Notes: generated from the sequence alone by a model not told the origin. A stretch of DNA of 64,000 nt from Methylorubrum extorquens (GCF_024169925.1 NZ_JALJXF010000001.1:3912001-3976000), one strand, 5' to 3'; shown: positions 19,435 to 28,734, counted from the first letter of the stretch. Program-made: numbers and translations.

Positions 19435-20685
19435 ATGGGGCAAGTAATGTCACTGTCTGCGCTGTTCGAGGATCGAACGGGAGGCACGGCAGAACAGGTT
19501 CAAAGTATTCTCCGCGCCGTTCGCCGCCACCTTGCGATGGATGTGGGCTTCATTTCTGAGTTCATCGACGGCGACCGTGTCGTGCGTTACTCGGACGGCG
19601 AGGTCATGCGCAACCCGCTGCCGGTCGGCGCGAGGGATCCACTCGAAAAGAGCTTCTGCCATTACGTTGCCAAGGGGCTGATGCCCGGTCTTATACTCGA
19701 TGCGAACCAGCATCCGGTGACGGCAGGGCTTCCCCTGACACAAAGCTTACCAGTCGGATCCTACCTGAGCGTACCGCTCCACAATCCGGATGGGGTGTCG
19801 TTCGGCACGGTGTGCTGCTTCAGCTTCAAGCCCGATCACAGCCTGACCGCCCGAGACCTCGGCGTGCTCCGGTTGTGCGCGGACGTGGTGGGAGCCGCAC
19901 TGCAGAAGGAGTGCCAGAGGGATATCGACCTCGCATCGCGGCGCGCACGTATCGCCACCGCGATCGAACGTCAGTCGCTGCACGTCGTCTACCAGCCGAT
20001 CTATCGCACGGCGGACGGGCGGCTTGCCGCCTTCGAGGCGCTCGCCCGCTTTTCCGGTGAGCCTTATCGGCCGCCCGATGCTTGGTTTGCCGAAGCCGCC
20101 AGCGTCGGGCGTGGTAAGGATCTCGAACTGCTGGCTTTACGGTTGGCCGTGGCGGCACTGGGCGAACTCGATCCTGGCATCAAGCTCACGGCCAACCTCT
20201 CACCGGCCTACGTCGAGAGCCCGCGCTTGGCAGAGGCGCTCAGAGATGTGCCCCTCGACCGCCTCGTCCTGGAGCTGACGGAGAACGCCGCCGTTGCGGA
20301 CTATGCCCCTCTGCGTACCGCACTGGCCCCGCTGCGTGCAGCCGGTCTGCGCCTGGCGATCGATGACGTCGGGGCGGGCCATTCCTCGTTTCGTCACGTG
20401 CTCGATCTCGCCCCCGAATTCATCAAGCTCGACAAGAGTCTGATCCACGGCATCGACACCGATACATCGCGACGCGCTCTGGCCGCTGCGATCACGCGCT
20501 ACAGCCGCGACATCGGCTGTCAGGTTGTCGCCGAGGGTGTCGAGACCGTCACCGAGTATGAGGTTCTGCGCGATCTTGGAGTGACGAGGGTGCAGGGTTA
20601 CTTGACAGGACGCCCGATGCAACTCGCCGAGGCGCTACAGCTGTCGATGAACAACGACTGCATCAGCTTCACGCCGCAGAAATGA
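19435..20685 (+). CDS. GAF-EAL cyclic di-GMP phosphodiesterase
   Basis: A 416-residue soluble protein. A GAF sensor spans residues ~20-160 (HLAMDVGFISEFIDG, SYLSVPLHNPDG), and an EAL domain spans ~175-410. The EAL motif is intact at 201-203 (FEALAR), with NLSPAY, LELTEN, Asp310-Asp311 in IDDVGAG, Lys331 and VVAEGVET all present, so hydrolysis of cyclic di-GMP to pGpG is expected. It could oppose the PAS-GGDEF enzyme elsewhere in the window. The ATG at 19435 follows ACGATAAGC, a weak ribosome site; a second ATG lies at 19447. Confidence 0.9.
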   Translation: MGQVMSLSALFEDRTGGTAEQVQSILRAVRRHLAMDVGFISEFIDGDRVVRYSDGEVMRNPLPVGARDPLEKSFCHYVAKGLMPGLILDANQHPVTAGLPLTQSLPVGSYLSVPLHNPDGVSFGTVCCFSFKPDHSLTARDLGVLRLCADVVGAALQKECQRDIDLASRRARIATAIERQSLHVVYQPIYRTADGRLAAFEALARFSGEPYRPPDAWFAEAASVGRGKDLELLALRLAVAALGELDPGIKLTANLSPAYVESPRLAEALRDVPLDRLVLELTENAAVADYAPLRTALAPLRAAGLRLAIDDVGAGHSSFRHVLDLAPEFIKLDKSLIHGIDTDTSRRALAAAITRYSRDIGCQVVAEGVETVTEYEVLRDLGVTRVQGYLTGRPMQLAEALQLSMNNDCISFTPQK

Positions 20686-20911
20686 TAATTACCGTCGGCG
20701 CACCGCAGAGAAAATAACTCACCATCATTGAAGAATGCAGAGATATTCGGATTCTTCTGCTCGCTTGACGCCAAACAACGATTCAAAACGGCGCTTCTAA
20801 GCGGGTCAGCCATGGCAAGCGGTGTTGTGGGACGCAGTCACGCGGATCTCGTGGAGGTCCGCGCGCGGCCAGGAGCCATGCCTCGCCCGGTCAAGCTGCC
20901 CGGTTTCGCCC

Positions 20912-22702
20912 TCAAGCTCCCACCACCGCCTCCTTCGGGAACCGCATCGCGAACACGGCGCCCTGGCCCGGCCCATCGGAAAACGCCTCGGCACGGCCGC
21001 CGTGCAACTCGGCGATGCGCTTGACGATGGAAAGGCCCAGCCCCGTCGAGCCCTCGCCGCCGGTGGGCTTGGCCGAGAGGCGCTGGAAGCGCCCGAACAG
21101 GCGGCCGGCATCTTCCGGCGACAGACCGGGGCCCTGGTCGGCCACGGCGCAGATGAGGTCTCCCCCCTCCTCCCGCACGCTCACCGTAATCGCGCCGCCG
21201 GGAAAGGAGTACTTGATCGCGTTCGAGACGAGGTTGTCGAGCGCTTCGCGCAGCCGCTCGGCATCGCCGCAGAGAGAGAGCGGGGCGGGCAGATCCGTCA
21301 CCAGGCTCTGGCCCTTCGATTCGGCGAGCGGCCGGTTGGCCTCGCAGACCTCGCGAGCGAGGCCAGGGAGATCGACGGGCTCCCGCCGCAGGGTGATGTC
21401 GAGGGCGTCGTTCATGGCATCGGCCATGAGGCTGTCGATCATCTCGATCAGACGGGTCGCGGAGGTACGGATGTGCTCGACCTGGGTCCGCATCGCCGCC
21501 CGCGCCTTCTCCGCGCCGGACGCATCCCCCTGATCGAGGCCGATCAGGTCGGTCAGCATCTCGGAGCGGCCGAGGATCACCGAGAGCGGGTTCTTCAGGT
21601 CGTGGGCGATGGTGCCCAGAATCTCGGTCTTGAGGCTGTTGGCCCGGCGCAGATCCGAGCGCTGCATGTCGAGGCGGCGGTTGGCGCGGATCAGCTCGGC
21701 GGTGCGCTCGACCACCCGCTGCTCCAGGGTGACGTTGGCGCGCTGTAGCCGCTCGTAGAGAATCACATTGTCGAAGGCGACCGAGAGGCGCCCCGCCAAC
21801 AGGGTGATCAGCGCCCGGTCGGTGTCGGAGAGCGGGCGGTCGGTGTCGATCAGCGCGACGATCTCGCTGCCGCTCGCGGTCTGGACGTAGAGCGTGGAGA
21901 GGCCGTCGCCGAAGCTGTGGCGGCGTGCCGCGAAGGCCTGCTCGACCAGCGGCTGGATGCCGGGATCGAGCGGCCAGCCGGGGTCGCGCCCGACATAGCC
22001 GCCATAGAGCCCCGAGCCCGCCAGCACGCAGAAGCCACCCTCCCGCCGGTCGGCGGCACTCTCATCCTCGCGCAGAACGAGGATGCCGGCGCAATCGACG
22101 TTGAGGAGCGAGGCGACCTGAGTCAGCACGCCTTCGGCCAGACGCTGCATCGACTTGTGGTCGAGCAGCATCGGCGCGGCGTCGATGATGATCTCCAGCC
22201 CCCGCCGGGTCTCGTCGAGCCGCCGGAGCTGCTGGTAGGCCCGGAGCGCCGCGGTGAGGCTGGTGAAGAGCTTGTCGGCGGTGAGTTCGGTCTTCGCCTT
22301 GTAGTCGTTGATGTCGTAATCGACGATGACGCGCCGCTCCGGCGCCTGACCCGGCTGGCCGGTGCGCAGGATGATGCGGACGGTCTCCTCCTTCAGGTCG
22401 CGGCGGATGTAGTCGACGAGCCTCAGCCCGGCATCGTCGGTCTCCATCACCACGTCGAGCAGCACGATGGCGACGTCGCGCCGCTCGGCGAGCAGCGCCC
22501 GCGCCTCCTGGCCCGAATGGGCGGAGAGGATCTCGAGGCCCCGCCCGTCGAGGCTGTAGCCGGCGAGCGCGTAGCGGGTGCCCTCGTGTACGGCCGGGTC
22601 GTCATCGACCACCGCGATGGTCCATGTGCCGGCTCGGGCCGGCGCCTCCGCCGCTTCGTCGGGGATGAGGTCGAGCCAGTCGTCGTCGGTCGCGTCGTTC
22701 AT
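20912..22702 (-). CDS. Response regulator-DUF3369-histidine kinase hybrid
   Basis: A 596-residue signalling protein with an unusual order. The receiver comes first (phospho-acceptor Asp83 in LLDVVME), then DUF3369 (residues ~165-320, sensor-like, EIIIDAAPMLLDH), a coiled-coil linker, and a histidine kinase with His367 in IAHDLKNPL. N, G1 and G2 boxes follow (NLVSNAIKYS, VADQGPGLS, STGLGLSI). No transmembrane segment is visible, so it is a cytoplasmic relay kinase that probably receives phosphate through its own receiver. It is divergent from the OmpR-type regulator at 23128, and they may act together, though that kinase-regulator pairing is not proven. Confidence 0.9.
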   Translation of the reverse strand: MNDATDDDWLDLIPDEAAEAPARAGTWTIAVVDDDPAVHEGTRYALAGYSLDGRGLEILSAHSGQEARALLAERRDVAIVLLDVVMETDDAGLRLVDYIRRDLKEETVRIILRTGQPGQAPERRVIVDYDINDYKAKTELTADKLFTSLTAALRAYQQLRRLDETRRGLEIIIDAAPMLLDHKSMQRLAEGVLTQVASLLNVDCAGILVLREDESAADRREGGFCVLAGSGLYGGYVGRDPGWPLDPGIQPLVEQAFAARRHSFGDGLSTLYVQTASGSEIVALIDTDRPLSDTDRALITLLAGRLSVAFDNVILYERLQRANVTLEQRVVERTAELIRANRRLDMQRSDLRRANSLKTEILGTIAHDLKNPLSVILGRSEMLTDLIGLDQGDASGAEKARAAMRTQVEHIRTSATRLIEMIDSLMADAMNDALDITLRREPVDLPGLAREVCEANRPLAESKGQSLVTDLPAPLSLCGDAERLREALDNLVSNAIKYSFPGGAITVSVREEGGDLICAVADQGPGLSPEDAGRLFGRFQRLSAKPTGGEGSTGLGLSIVKRIAELHGGRAEAFSDGPGQGAVFAMRFPKEAVVGA

Positions 22703-23127
22703 CGCGTGAAGGCCTTCCCGAGGTCCTCTAAGTCACCCGCACGCATCCGCCGACCGAATCAGCGTAACGCGTGCTCCCGCGCCGCCCTTGATGAAGCGGC
22801 GCCAGCAGTTGCACCGTTCGAAAGCACACACCGCGATGCTTAGCGAAATCCTGTGACGAAATCTTTTCGAAAGGCGCGTGGTCTCAACGCATATCCCGCC
22901 GCCCCGCGTCGGTCCGCTTCAATGATCGCGCCCAAATCCGGTACGGATCGCCCGACAAGATCCGTTGATCGCGCGCCCGGCGGCGTCGCCAAGCTCGGAC
23001 GGATCGGGCATGGTGAGGGCGAAAGCTGTTGAGTCCGGCTGAGGACGCCTTTGGGTGCCCTTTCGATTCGAAGGACAATCGCGGTGCCGATCCAATTCTC
23101 TTCGCCGGACTTCACAGGCGCCGACTC
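22703..23127. other. Divergent promoter region between hybrid kinase and OmpR regulator
   Basis: No gene is supported in 425 bases. It lies between start codons of divergent signalling genes and should contain both promoters. I see no strong inverted repeat. Confidence 0.4.
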
Positions 23128-23862
23128 ATGACTGCGACCGGCCCCCACATTGCCGTCGTGGATGACGAGGCGGATGCCCGCGCCATGGTCGGGGACTATC
23201 TGCGCCTGCACGGCTTCGACGTGGCCCTGTGCGAGGGCGGACGGGCGCTGCGGGCGCATCTTCGGATCCGCACGCCGGACCTGATCGTGCTCGATCTCAA
23301 CATGCCCGAGGAGGACGGCCTCTCCATCGTCCGGGACCTGAAGGCGCGCAGCCCGATCCCGATCATCATGCTGACGGCGACCGCCAGCCCGATCGACCGG
23401 GTGGTGGGGCTCGAACTCGGCGCGGACGATTACCTGCCCAAGCCCTGCGAGTTGCGCGAACTCGTCGCCCGGGTGCGCTCGGTGCTGCGGCGGGCGCAGG
23501 GCGCGACGGCATCTCCATCGGCACCGGCCCCCGAAGTCGCGGCACCGGCGCGAACCGTCCGGTTCGGAACGAAGTGGCTCGAACTGGATGCCCTGCGCCT
23601 GCGCGACGATGCGGGCGTGGAGCAGCCGCTCACCCGCTCGGAATTCGATCTGCTCAAGGCCTTTGCCGACCATCCGAAGCGGGCCCTGTCGCGCGAGCGG
23701 CTGCTCGACCTCGCCGACGCCCGCGATCCGGACGCGTTCGACCGGGCGATCGACGTGCGAATCAACCGCATCCGCAAGAAGGTGGAGCCGGACCCGGCCA
23801 ACCCGCGCTACATCCGCACCGTGCGTGGCCTCGGCTACATCTTCCGGCCCGAAGGCGACTGA
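23128..23862 (+). CDS. OmpR/PhoB-family response regulator
   Basis: A 244-residue regulator. The receiver domain covers residues 1-120 with acidic pair in VVDDEAD, phospho-acceptor Asp56 (LIVLDLNMP), and the switch Lys in DDYLPKP. A winged-helix DNA-binding domain follows from ~145 to 240 and ends IRTVRGLGYIFRPEGD. I chose the ATG at 23128 because it gives the canonical MTATGPHIAVVDDE start; an upstream ATG at 23029 would add 33 unrelated residues. Two small genes and a HAMP kinase (24655) follow on the same strand, so the kinase is the likely partner. Confidence 0.93.
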   Translation: MTATGPHIAVVDDEADARAMVGDYLRLHGFDVALCEGGRALRAHLRIRTPDLIVLDLNMPEEDGLSIVRDLKARSPIPIIMLTATASPIDRVVGLELGADDYLPKPCELRELVARVRSVLRRAQGATASPSAPAPEVAAPARTVRFGTKWLELDALRLRDDAGVEQPLTRSEFDLLKAFADHPKRALSRERLLDLADARDPDAFDRAIDVRINRIRKKVEPDPANPRYIRTVRGLGYIFRPEGD

Positions 23863-24018
23863 GGGTGCATTCGCCGCCGAATGTTTCGTCGGCGGCTCCG
23901 GGACGCAACAATCACCCTCTGATCCCGTGATCCTGTGACCGGCGACGCAAAATGCCGGACATGCCCCCTGCCTACAACCATCGCCATCGACGACGGCAAG
24001 GCCGCGAGGGGGGATGTC

Positions 24019-24318
24019 ATGCAGGGATTGGTCTCGATGATCGCCGCGAGCGCGGTTTTGTCCGCCGGCCTCGTTGCCGGCTTGGCCGCGGCGGATGCCG
24101 CCGCCGGCCCGAGGCCGGTGCGGTCCGCGGCACCCATCGAGGCGCCCGCCGCCGTGGCGCCCAAGGCGGCACCCCCCAAAGGGGCAACACCCGAGGCGAC
24201 GGCACTCAAAGGCGAACCATCGACGACCGCCCCCTGTGCCGCCGCGTGGCCCTACCGTCCGGCGGCCTGCGCCGACGACGGGCGCAAGGTCCGCATCATC
24301 GCTCTCACCGGGCGTTGA
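24019..24318 (+). CDS. Small exported protein, Ala/Pro-rich
   Basis: A 99-residue protein. An N-terminal hydrophobic segment (MQGLVSMIAASAVLSAGLVAGLAAADAAA) looks like a Sec signal or anchor. It is followed by a disordered Ala/Pro stretch and a C-terminal part with two cysteines (APCAAAWPYRPAACADDGRK). The ATG at 24019 has GAGGGGGG upstream. It sits between the response regulator and its probable kinase, so a periplasmic role in that signalling unit is possible but speculative. I do not recognise a family. Confidence 0.55.
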   Translation: MQGLVSMIAASAVLSAGLVAGLAAADAAAGPRPVRSAAPIEAPAAVAPKAAPPKGATPEATALKGEPSTTAPCAAAWPYRPAACADDGRKVRIIALTGR

Positions 24319-24329
24319 GGAGGGCCGCC

Positions 24330-24533
24330 ATGCCGCATTTCTCGAAGGACGCCCTGGACGCGTCGGCGGAGACGCTGGCCACCCTGCGGGAGATCCTGCA
24401 CGGGCGCCAGCTGGGCGGGCGCGACGGCCGGCCGGTCCCAACGACGCCGACCAAGGAAGGGCGCTTCGGCACCTCCGGCGGCCGGGGGATTCCAGTGCGC
24501 AAACGGCGCCACACGGCCCCGGCGGGTGCGTGA
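24330..24533 (+). CDS. Small basic hypothetical protein
   Basis: A 67-residue protein starting MPHFSKDALDASAETLATLREIL. An amphipathic helical N-terminus is followed by a Gly/Arg-rich, probably disordered tail (RFGTSGGRGIPVRKRRH). The start is supported by a strong ribosome site, GAGGAGGG, four bases upstream and by close spacing (11 bases) after the exported protein. It is short enough to be missed by automatic annotation. Function unknown; context suggests co-expression with the OmpR regulator and HAMP kinase. Confidence 0.5.
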   Translation: MPHFSKDALDASAETLATLREILHGRQLGGRDGRPVPTTPTKEGRFGTSGGRGIPVRKRRHTAPAGA

Positions 24534-24654
24534 GGGCGGCCCGGCCCGCCATCCCCATAGAGACCGGCGCGAGCCCCTTGTCGGGCGACGCGTTTCCGGC
24601 GACGATCCCGCTCCGACGAAGGACGCTCCCGAGGGAGCCCGCCACGGGGCGAGG

Positions 24655-26928
24655 ATGCGGGTCGGCCGGAAGATTGCCCTGGTCGGCGGTGTCCCGATCC
24701 TCGTTGCCGCAGCCATCGCGGCGGCGGGCTGGTTCCTGCTCGCGGAAGGAGAGCGGGCCCGGGTCGGTGCCCTGCTCGCCGCCCGCGTCTATCACGACCT
24801 CATCCTGGCGCGGATGGTCCGCGACGATTCCATCGCCGCCCGCGCCGACGCGCGCGCTGCGATCGAGACGCGGTTTTTCGACCTGACTAGCAGGGCCGGC
24901 CAAGGTCTGGAGGCGATTCAGAATCAGGCCCGCACCCGGAGCCAGGCCGAGCGGGCCGGCGCGGCGCGCCGATCCCTCGACCGCTACGTGGCGCGAATGC
25001 AGGATTTCTCGGCGGTCGCCCGCGAGAATGACGGCCTCACCGCCGAGATGGGCCAGCGCGCGAACCGCCTGACCGACCTTGCCGAGCAGGCACGCCAGCG
25101 CCAGCAGGCCTCCAACGTCGATCTCGCCTGGACGATGACGGGAAAGGTGAACCGGCTGCGCGCGACCCGCGACGTCGTGGCAGGGCTCAACGCCATGCTG
25201 GCCGCCGCGTGGCAAGACAGGCTGACCCGGCAACGCGGCGAGGAAGCCGCGCGCCCTGAGCGCACCCGCCTCGTCCATGCCGGCCGAGACCTCGCCGCGG
25301 CCCTGCGCGCCACCTCGCGCGAGACCGAAGCGACGGAGGCCGAGAGGCTGACCGCCTCGGAGCCGCCCCCCGGCGACCGGCTGACCGAGTGGGGTGAGCG
25401 CTGGCTCAAGATCGTGACCTCCGAGCAGCGCACGCTCGACGACGCCGTGGCGCAGCTCCTCGCCTACGCGAGCGAGGCCAACGCGACCGAGCAGGCGACG
25501 CAGAATATCGGTATCGCCACGCTCAAGCTCGGCCAGCGCACCGCCGAGGCGCTGGCCCGCCGGGATGCGGAGGCCGTCTCCGCCATGCTCGGTGAGGGCG
25601 AGCGGCTCTCGGCCAGCGCCGCCGCCCTGCCGATCTCGCCGCTGATCCAATCCGACATGATCGAGGCCATCGACGGATGGCGCGCGCGGCTTGCTACCAC
25701 CATCGACGGGCTCAAGCGCCAGAACGCGATGATCGCCGAGATGGATGGCCTCGCCGCGACCTTGAGCGAGGCCGCCCGCGCCCTCAATGACGACGCGGTC
25801 GAGGATGCCGACCGGTTCGGCACCTTCCTCGGCCGGCTCCTCCTCGCCGGGGCGGCCATCGGCCTGCTGCTCGGAGCCCTGGTCGCCCTGGCGGTGGCCC
25901 GCTCGATCCTCGTGCCGCTGCGCCAGCTTCAGGGCGACATGATCGCGCTCGCCGCCGACCCGAAGGCAGAGGGGCTCTCGGGCACGCAGCGCACGGACGA
26001 ACTCGGCGACATCGCCCGCGCCACGAACTTCTTCGTGACGGAGATCGGCCGGCGCGAACGGGCGCTGCGGCGGGCCAAGGATCAGGCGGACACCGCACTG
26101 CACGATCTCCGCCAAGCCCAGGACGACTTGATCCGCGCGGAAAAACTCGCCTCGCTGGGACAACTCGTGGCCGGCGTCGCCCACGAGATCAACACGCCGC
26201 TCGGCATCGCGCTGACCACCGCGACGCTGGTGCGCGACGAGACGCGGACCTTCCAGGGCCTGGTCGCAGCGGGCACGCTCTCGCGCTCGCGCCTGACCCA
26301 TTTCGTCGATCGGGTTGGCGAGGGAACGCAACTGCTCTGCGCGAACCTGACCCGCGCCGCCGACCTCGTCCACGGCTTCAAGCAGGTGGCGGTGGACCGG
26401 GCGAGCGACGAGCGCCGCAGCTTCGACCTCGATGTCTGGCTCGGCGAACTTCTGGCGAGCCTGCAGCCGATGCTGCGCAAGGGCGGCCACCGGATTCGGC
26501 GTGAGGTCCCGCCCGGCATCGTTGTCGACACCTATCCCGGCGTGCTCGCGCAGGTCGTCACCAATCTGGTCGCCAACGCCGTCGTGCACGGGTTCGCCGG
26601 CGCCGAGCGACCCGGAACCATCACGGTGCGGGTCTCGGCGCCCGGAGCGCTCGTTCGGTTGGAGGTGAGCGACGACGGCGGCGGCATCGTGCCGGAGCAT
26701 CTCGGGCGCATCTTCGACCCGTTCTTCACCACCGCCCGCTCCCGCGGCAGCACCGGGCTCGGCATGCACATCGTGCACAACCTCGTCACGGCCAAACTCC
26801 AGGGCCGCATCGCCATTGAGAGCGACCCGGGCCGGGGCACCCTCGTGCGCCTGGAATTCCCCCGGGCGCCCGGCGGCTCCGAGCGACCGGGCACAGCGCG
26901 CCGGCCCTCCGGGGCGGAGGCACGATGA
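24655..26928 (+). CDS. HAMP-domain sensor histidine kinase (NtrB-type core)
   Basis: A 757-residue inner-membrane kinase. TM1 is near residues 8-30 (ALVGGVPILVAAAIAAAGWFLL). A long periplasmic helical domain follows to a second TM around residue 400 (LLLAGAAIGLLLGALVALAVA), then HAMP and the kinase core. The phospho-acceptor is His510 in AGVAHEINTPLG, with N box QVVTNLVANAVVHG, G1 VSDDGGGI and G2 STGLGMHI. The ATG at 24655 (MRVGRKIALVGG) removes 43 unlikely upstream residues. Its probable partner is the OmpR regulator at 23128. The stop codon overlaps the start of a decayed ABC-binding-protein fragment by four bases. Confidence 0.9.
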   Translation: MRVGRKIALVGGVPILVAAAIAAAGWFLLAEGERARVGALLAARVYHDLILARMVRDDSIAARADARAAIETRFFDLTSRAGQGLEAIQNQARTRSQAERAGAARRSLDRYVARMQDFSAVARENDGLTAEMGQRANRLTDLAEQARQRQQASNVDLAWTMTGKVNRLRATRDVVAGLNAMLAAAWQDRLTRQRGEEAARPERTRLVHAGRDLAAALRATSRETEATEAERLTASEPPPGDRLTEWGERWLKIVTSEQRTLDDAVAQLLAYASEANATEQATQNIGIATLKLGQRTAEALARRDAEAVSAMLGEGERLSASAAALPISPLIQSDMIEAIDGWRARLATTIDGLKRQNAMIAEMDGLAATLSEAARALNDDAVEDADRFGTFLGRLLLAGAAIGLLLGALVALAVARSILVPLRQLQGDMIALAADPKAEGLSGTQRTDELGDIARATNFFVTEIGRRERALRRAKDQADTALHDLRQAQDDLIRAEKLASLGQLVAGVAHEINTPLGIALTTATLVRDETRTFQGLVAAGTLSRSRLTHFVDRVGEGTQLLCANLTRAADLVHGFKQVAVDRASDERRSFDLDVWLGELLASLQPMLRKGGHRIRREVPPGIVVDTYPGVLAQVVTNLVANAVVHGFAGAERPGTITVRVSAPGALVRLEVSDDGGGIVPEHLGRIFDPFFTTARSRGSTGLGMHIVHNLVTAKLQGRIAIESDPGRGTLVRLEFPRAPGGSERPGTARRPSGAEAR

Positions 26929-27264
26929 GACGCCTCGTCCGCGCCGACCTCGCCCGCATCGGCATCCGCGCCCGGCCGACCACCCGCGACTGGAACGCCT
27001 ACCGCGCAGCTCCCTGCGGCGGCGCACCGACGATGATGCTCTACGGCTGGACCCGCGACAACGGCGACCCGGACAACGTCATGAACGTGCTGCTCGGCTG
27101 CCGGGCGGCGGCAGCGGGAGGCGCAGACCCGCTTCCGCGATGCCGTTCCCTGGGTGCCGCTCGCCCACTCCATCATCCACATGGTAGCCCGACGCACGGT
27201 ACGCGGCTTCCGGACGGACCCGCTCGGGCGCATCCCGCTCGAGGGGGTGACGTTGGCGGAGTAG
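26925..27264 (+). pseudogene. Remnant of a family-5 ABC substrate-binding protein (DppA/OppA-like)
   Basis: Two pieces of the C-terminus of a peptide/solute-binding protein lie in different frames. The first (26925-~27110) reads LVRADLARIGIRARPTTRDW then YGWTRDNGDPDNVMNVLLGC, a hallmark of SBP family 5. The second (~27118-27264) reads FRDAVPWVPLAHSIIHMVA and GFRTDPLG and stops properly at TAG 27262-27264. About 30 residues of the usual spacer and the entire N-terminal ~400 residues are missing, and a frameshift separates the pieces. No dpp/opp permease genes follow. This is a deletion relic abutting the kinase gene, not a functional gene. Confidence 0.75.
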
Positions 27265-27278
27265 TGTTTTGCAGCGCC

Positions 27279-27301
27279 ATATCTCTCGCGTTGCGAGATA
27301 T
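27279..27301. repeat. Short inverted repeat upstream of HTH-shikimate kinase regulator
   Basis: TCTCGC and GCGAGA around a GTT centre, flanked by ATATC and TATCA. It lies ~240 bases before the regulator start in an AT-rich stretch just after the ABC remnant. It could be an operator or a residual hairpin. Confidence 0.4.
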
Positions 27302-27541
27302 CATATATTATCCACCGGTGAGTTCGCATGGATGCCACGCTCGCGCGACGGGTTGCACCGCAGCCTGCCAGTCGCCAGATGTGCGCCTTCCCCGCCGTCT
27401 CCGCGTGCTTTGGCCCGCGCGTTGCAGCGGGCGTTTCTCGCTCGGCTCTCCGGGCGAGCGGATGGTATCCTGCGGGCGAGGCCCCGCCGGAGCTATTCGA
27501 CCTTTATTCGGATTGAGGCGGGCGTCGGAAAGGACGATGAG

Positions 27542-28453
27542 GTGAGTGGGGCCATGACCGACGCGGCCGATCAAGAAGCCGGTTTCCTGAACGAACTCGG
27601 CCGCCGCGTTCGCCACGCGCGGACGGTGCGCGGGCTGTCACGCAAGCTGCTCTCGCAGGCCTCCGGCCTGTCCGAGCGCTACATCGCCCAGCTCGAAAGC
27701 GGCCAGGGCAACGTCTCCATCATCCTGCTGCGGCGCGTCGCCAACGCGATGGGGATGCGGCTCGACGATCTCGTCGCGACCCAGGAAGCTTCGTCCGACT
27801 GGCGCGTCATCCGCGACCTGCTCGATCAGGCGAGCCCGGACCAGATCGCCCTGGCAAAGTCGGCGCTCGCAGGCTCGACCGGCGCGGAAGCGCGCACGGT
27901 CCGGCGGCGCGTGGCGCTGGTGGGTCTGCGCGGCGCCGGCAAGTCGACGCTGGGCCGGATGGCGGCGGCCCATCTCGGCTGGCGTTTCGTGGAGCTCAAC
28001 ACGGAAATCGAGCGCGAGAACGGCCTGTCCGTGCGCGAGATCTTCGCGATCTACGGTCAGGAAGGCTACCGCCGGCTGGAGCAGAAGGCCCTACGCGGCC
28101 TCGCCGAGCAGCCGGGGCCGATGGTGCTCGCCACGGGCGGCAGCATCGTCGCCGAGCCGCTGACCTACGACCTGCTGCTCTCCTCCTTCTACACGATCTG
28201 GCTTCAGGCCCGGCCCGAGGAGCACCTGCAGCGGGTGCGTGACCAGGGCCATGTCGAAGGCAAGGGCGATCCGGCCTCGGTGCTGGAGGATCTGCGCGCG
28301 GTGCTGCTCAGCCGCGAGCCTCTCTACGCCCGCGCCTCCGCCGTCGTGGACACCTCCGACGTACCGGTCGAGACCATGTCCGAGCGTCTGATCGAAGTGA
28401 TCGAGTCCCGCTTCAGCGGCAACGACACCGGCGGCCGACGCCCGGCCGCGTGA
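27542..28453 (+). CDS. XRE HTH-shikimate kinase fusion regulator (BoxR/BzdR-like)
   Basis: A 303-residue protein. Residues ~15-75 are an XRE helix-turn-helix (LGRRVRHARTVRGLSRKLLSQASGLSERYIAQLE, in part). Residues ~130-290 resemble shikimate kinase, with P-loop GLRGAGKSTLG, ELNTEIE and RRLEQKALRGL. This architecture is that of BzdR/BoxR, aromatic acyl-CoA-responsive repressors; the kinase-like domain there binds benzoyl-CoA. No benzoate box or bzd genes are near, so the effector and targets are open. I chose GTG 27542 because AAAGGA lies seven bases upstream; ATG 27554 is the alternative. Confidence 0.85.
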   Translation: MSGAMTDAADQEAGFLNELGRRVRHARTVRGLSRKLLSQASGLSERYIAQLESGQGNVSIILLRRVANAMGMRLDDLVATQEASSDWRVIRDLLDQASPDQIALAKSALAGSTGAEARTVRRRVALVGLRGAGKSTLGRMAAAHLGWRFVELNTEIERENGLSVREIFAIYGQEGYRRLEQKALRGLAEQPGPMVLATGGSIVAEPLTYDLLLSSFYTIWLQARPEEHLQRVRDQGHVEGKGDPASVLEDLRAVLLSREPLYARASAVVDTSDVPVETMSERLIEVIESRFSGNDTGGRRPAA

Positions 28454-28734
28454 CTGCGGCTTGCGCGGCGCCATCTGCCGCAGGGTGACACACGACCTCT
28501 TGATGCGCCGCGGGATCGCCCCAAGCTGTAGGGCTTGACCCGGCGCGGGCGAAGACGCTTCTCTCCTGGGCGGTTTTCGCGATACGCGTCGTAACCTCAG
28601 GCCCCACGCGGCGGTACAACCCGTCTCGCGGGCCGCCTCGGCAAGGCATGCGGGGCGGCGCGAACACGCTCCCGGAAGCGGGCCCGTTGTGACCGCAAGC
28701 CGGATGGACAGCCCGTGCTGTCGAGGAGGAATGC

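Noticed and set aside
22840..27027. Very long open frame on the minus strand (over 1300 codons) across the regulator and kinase genes
   Set aside because: It lies antisense to clear genes with conserved motifs, and its translation is Arg/Gly/Ala-rich low complexity, as expected from GC-rich codon third positions.
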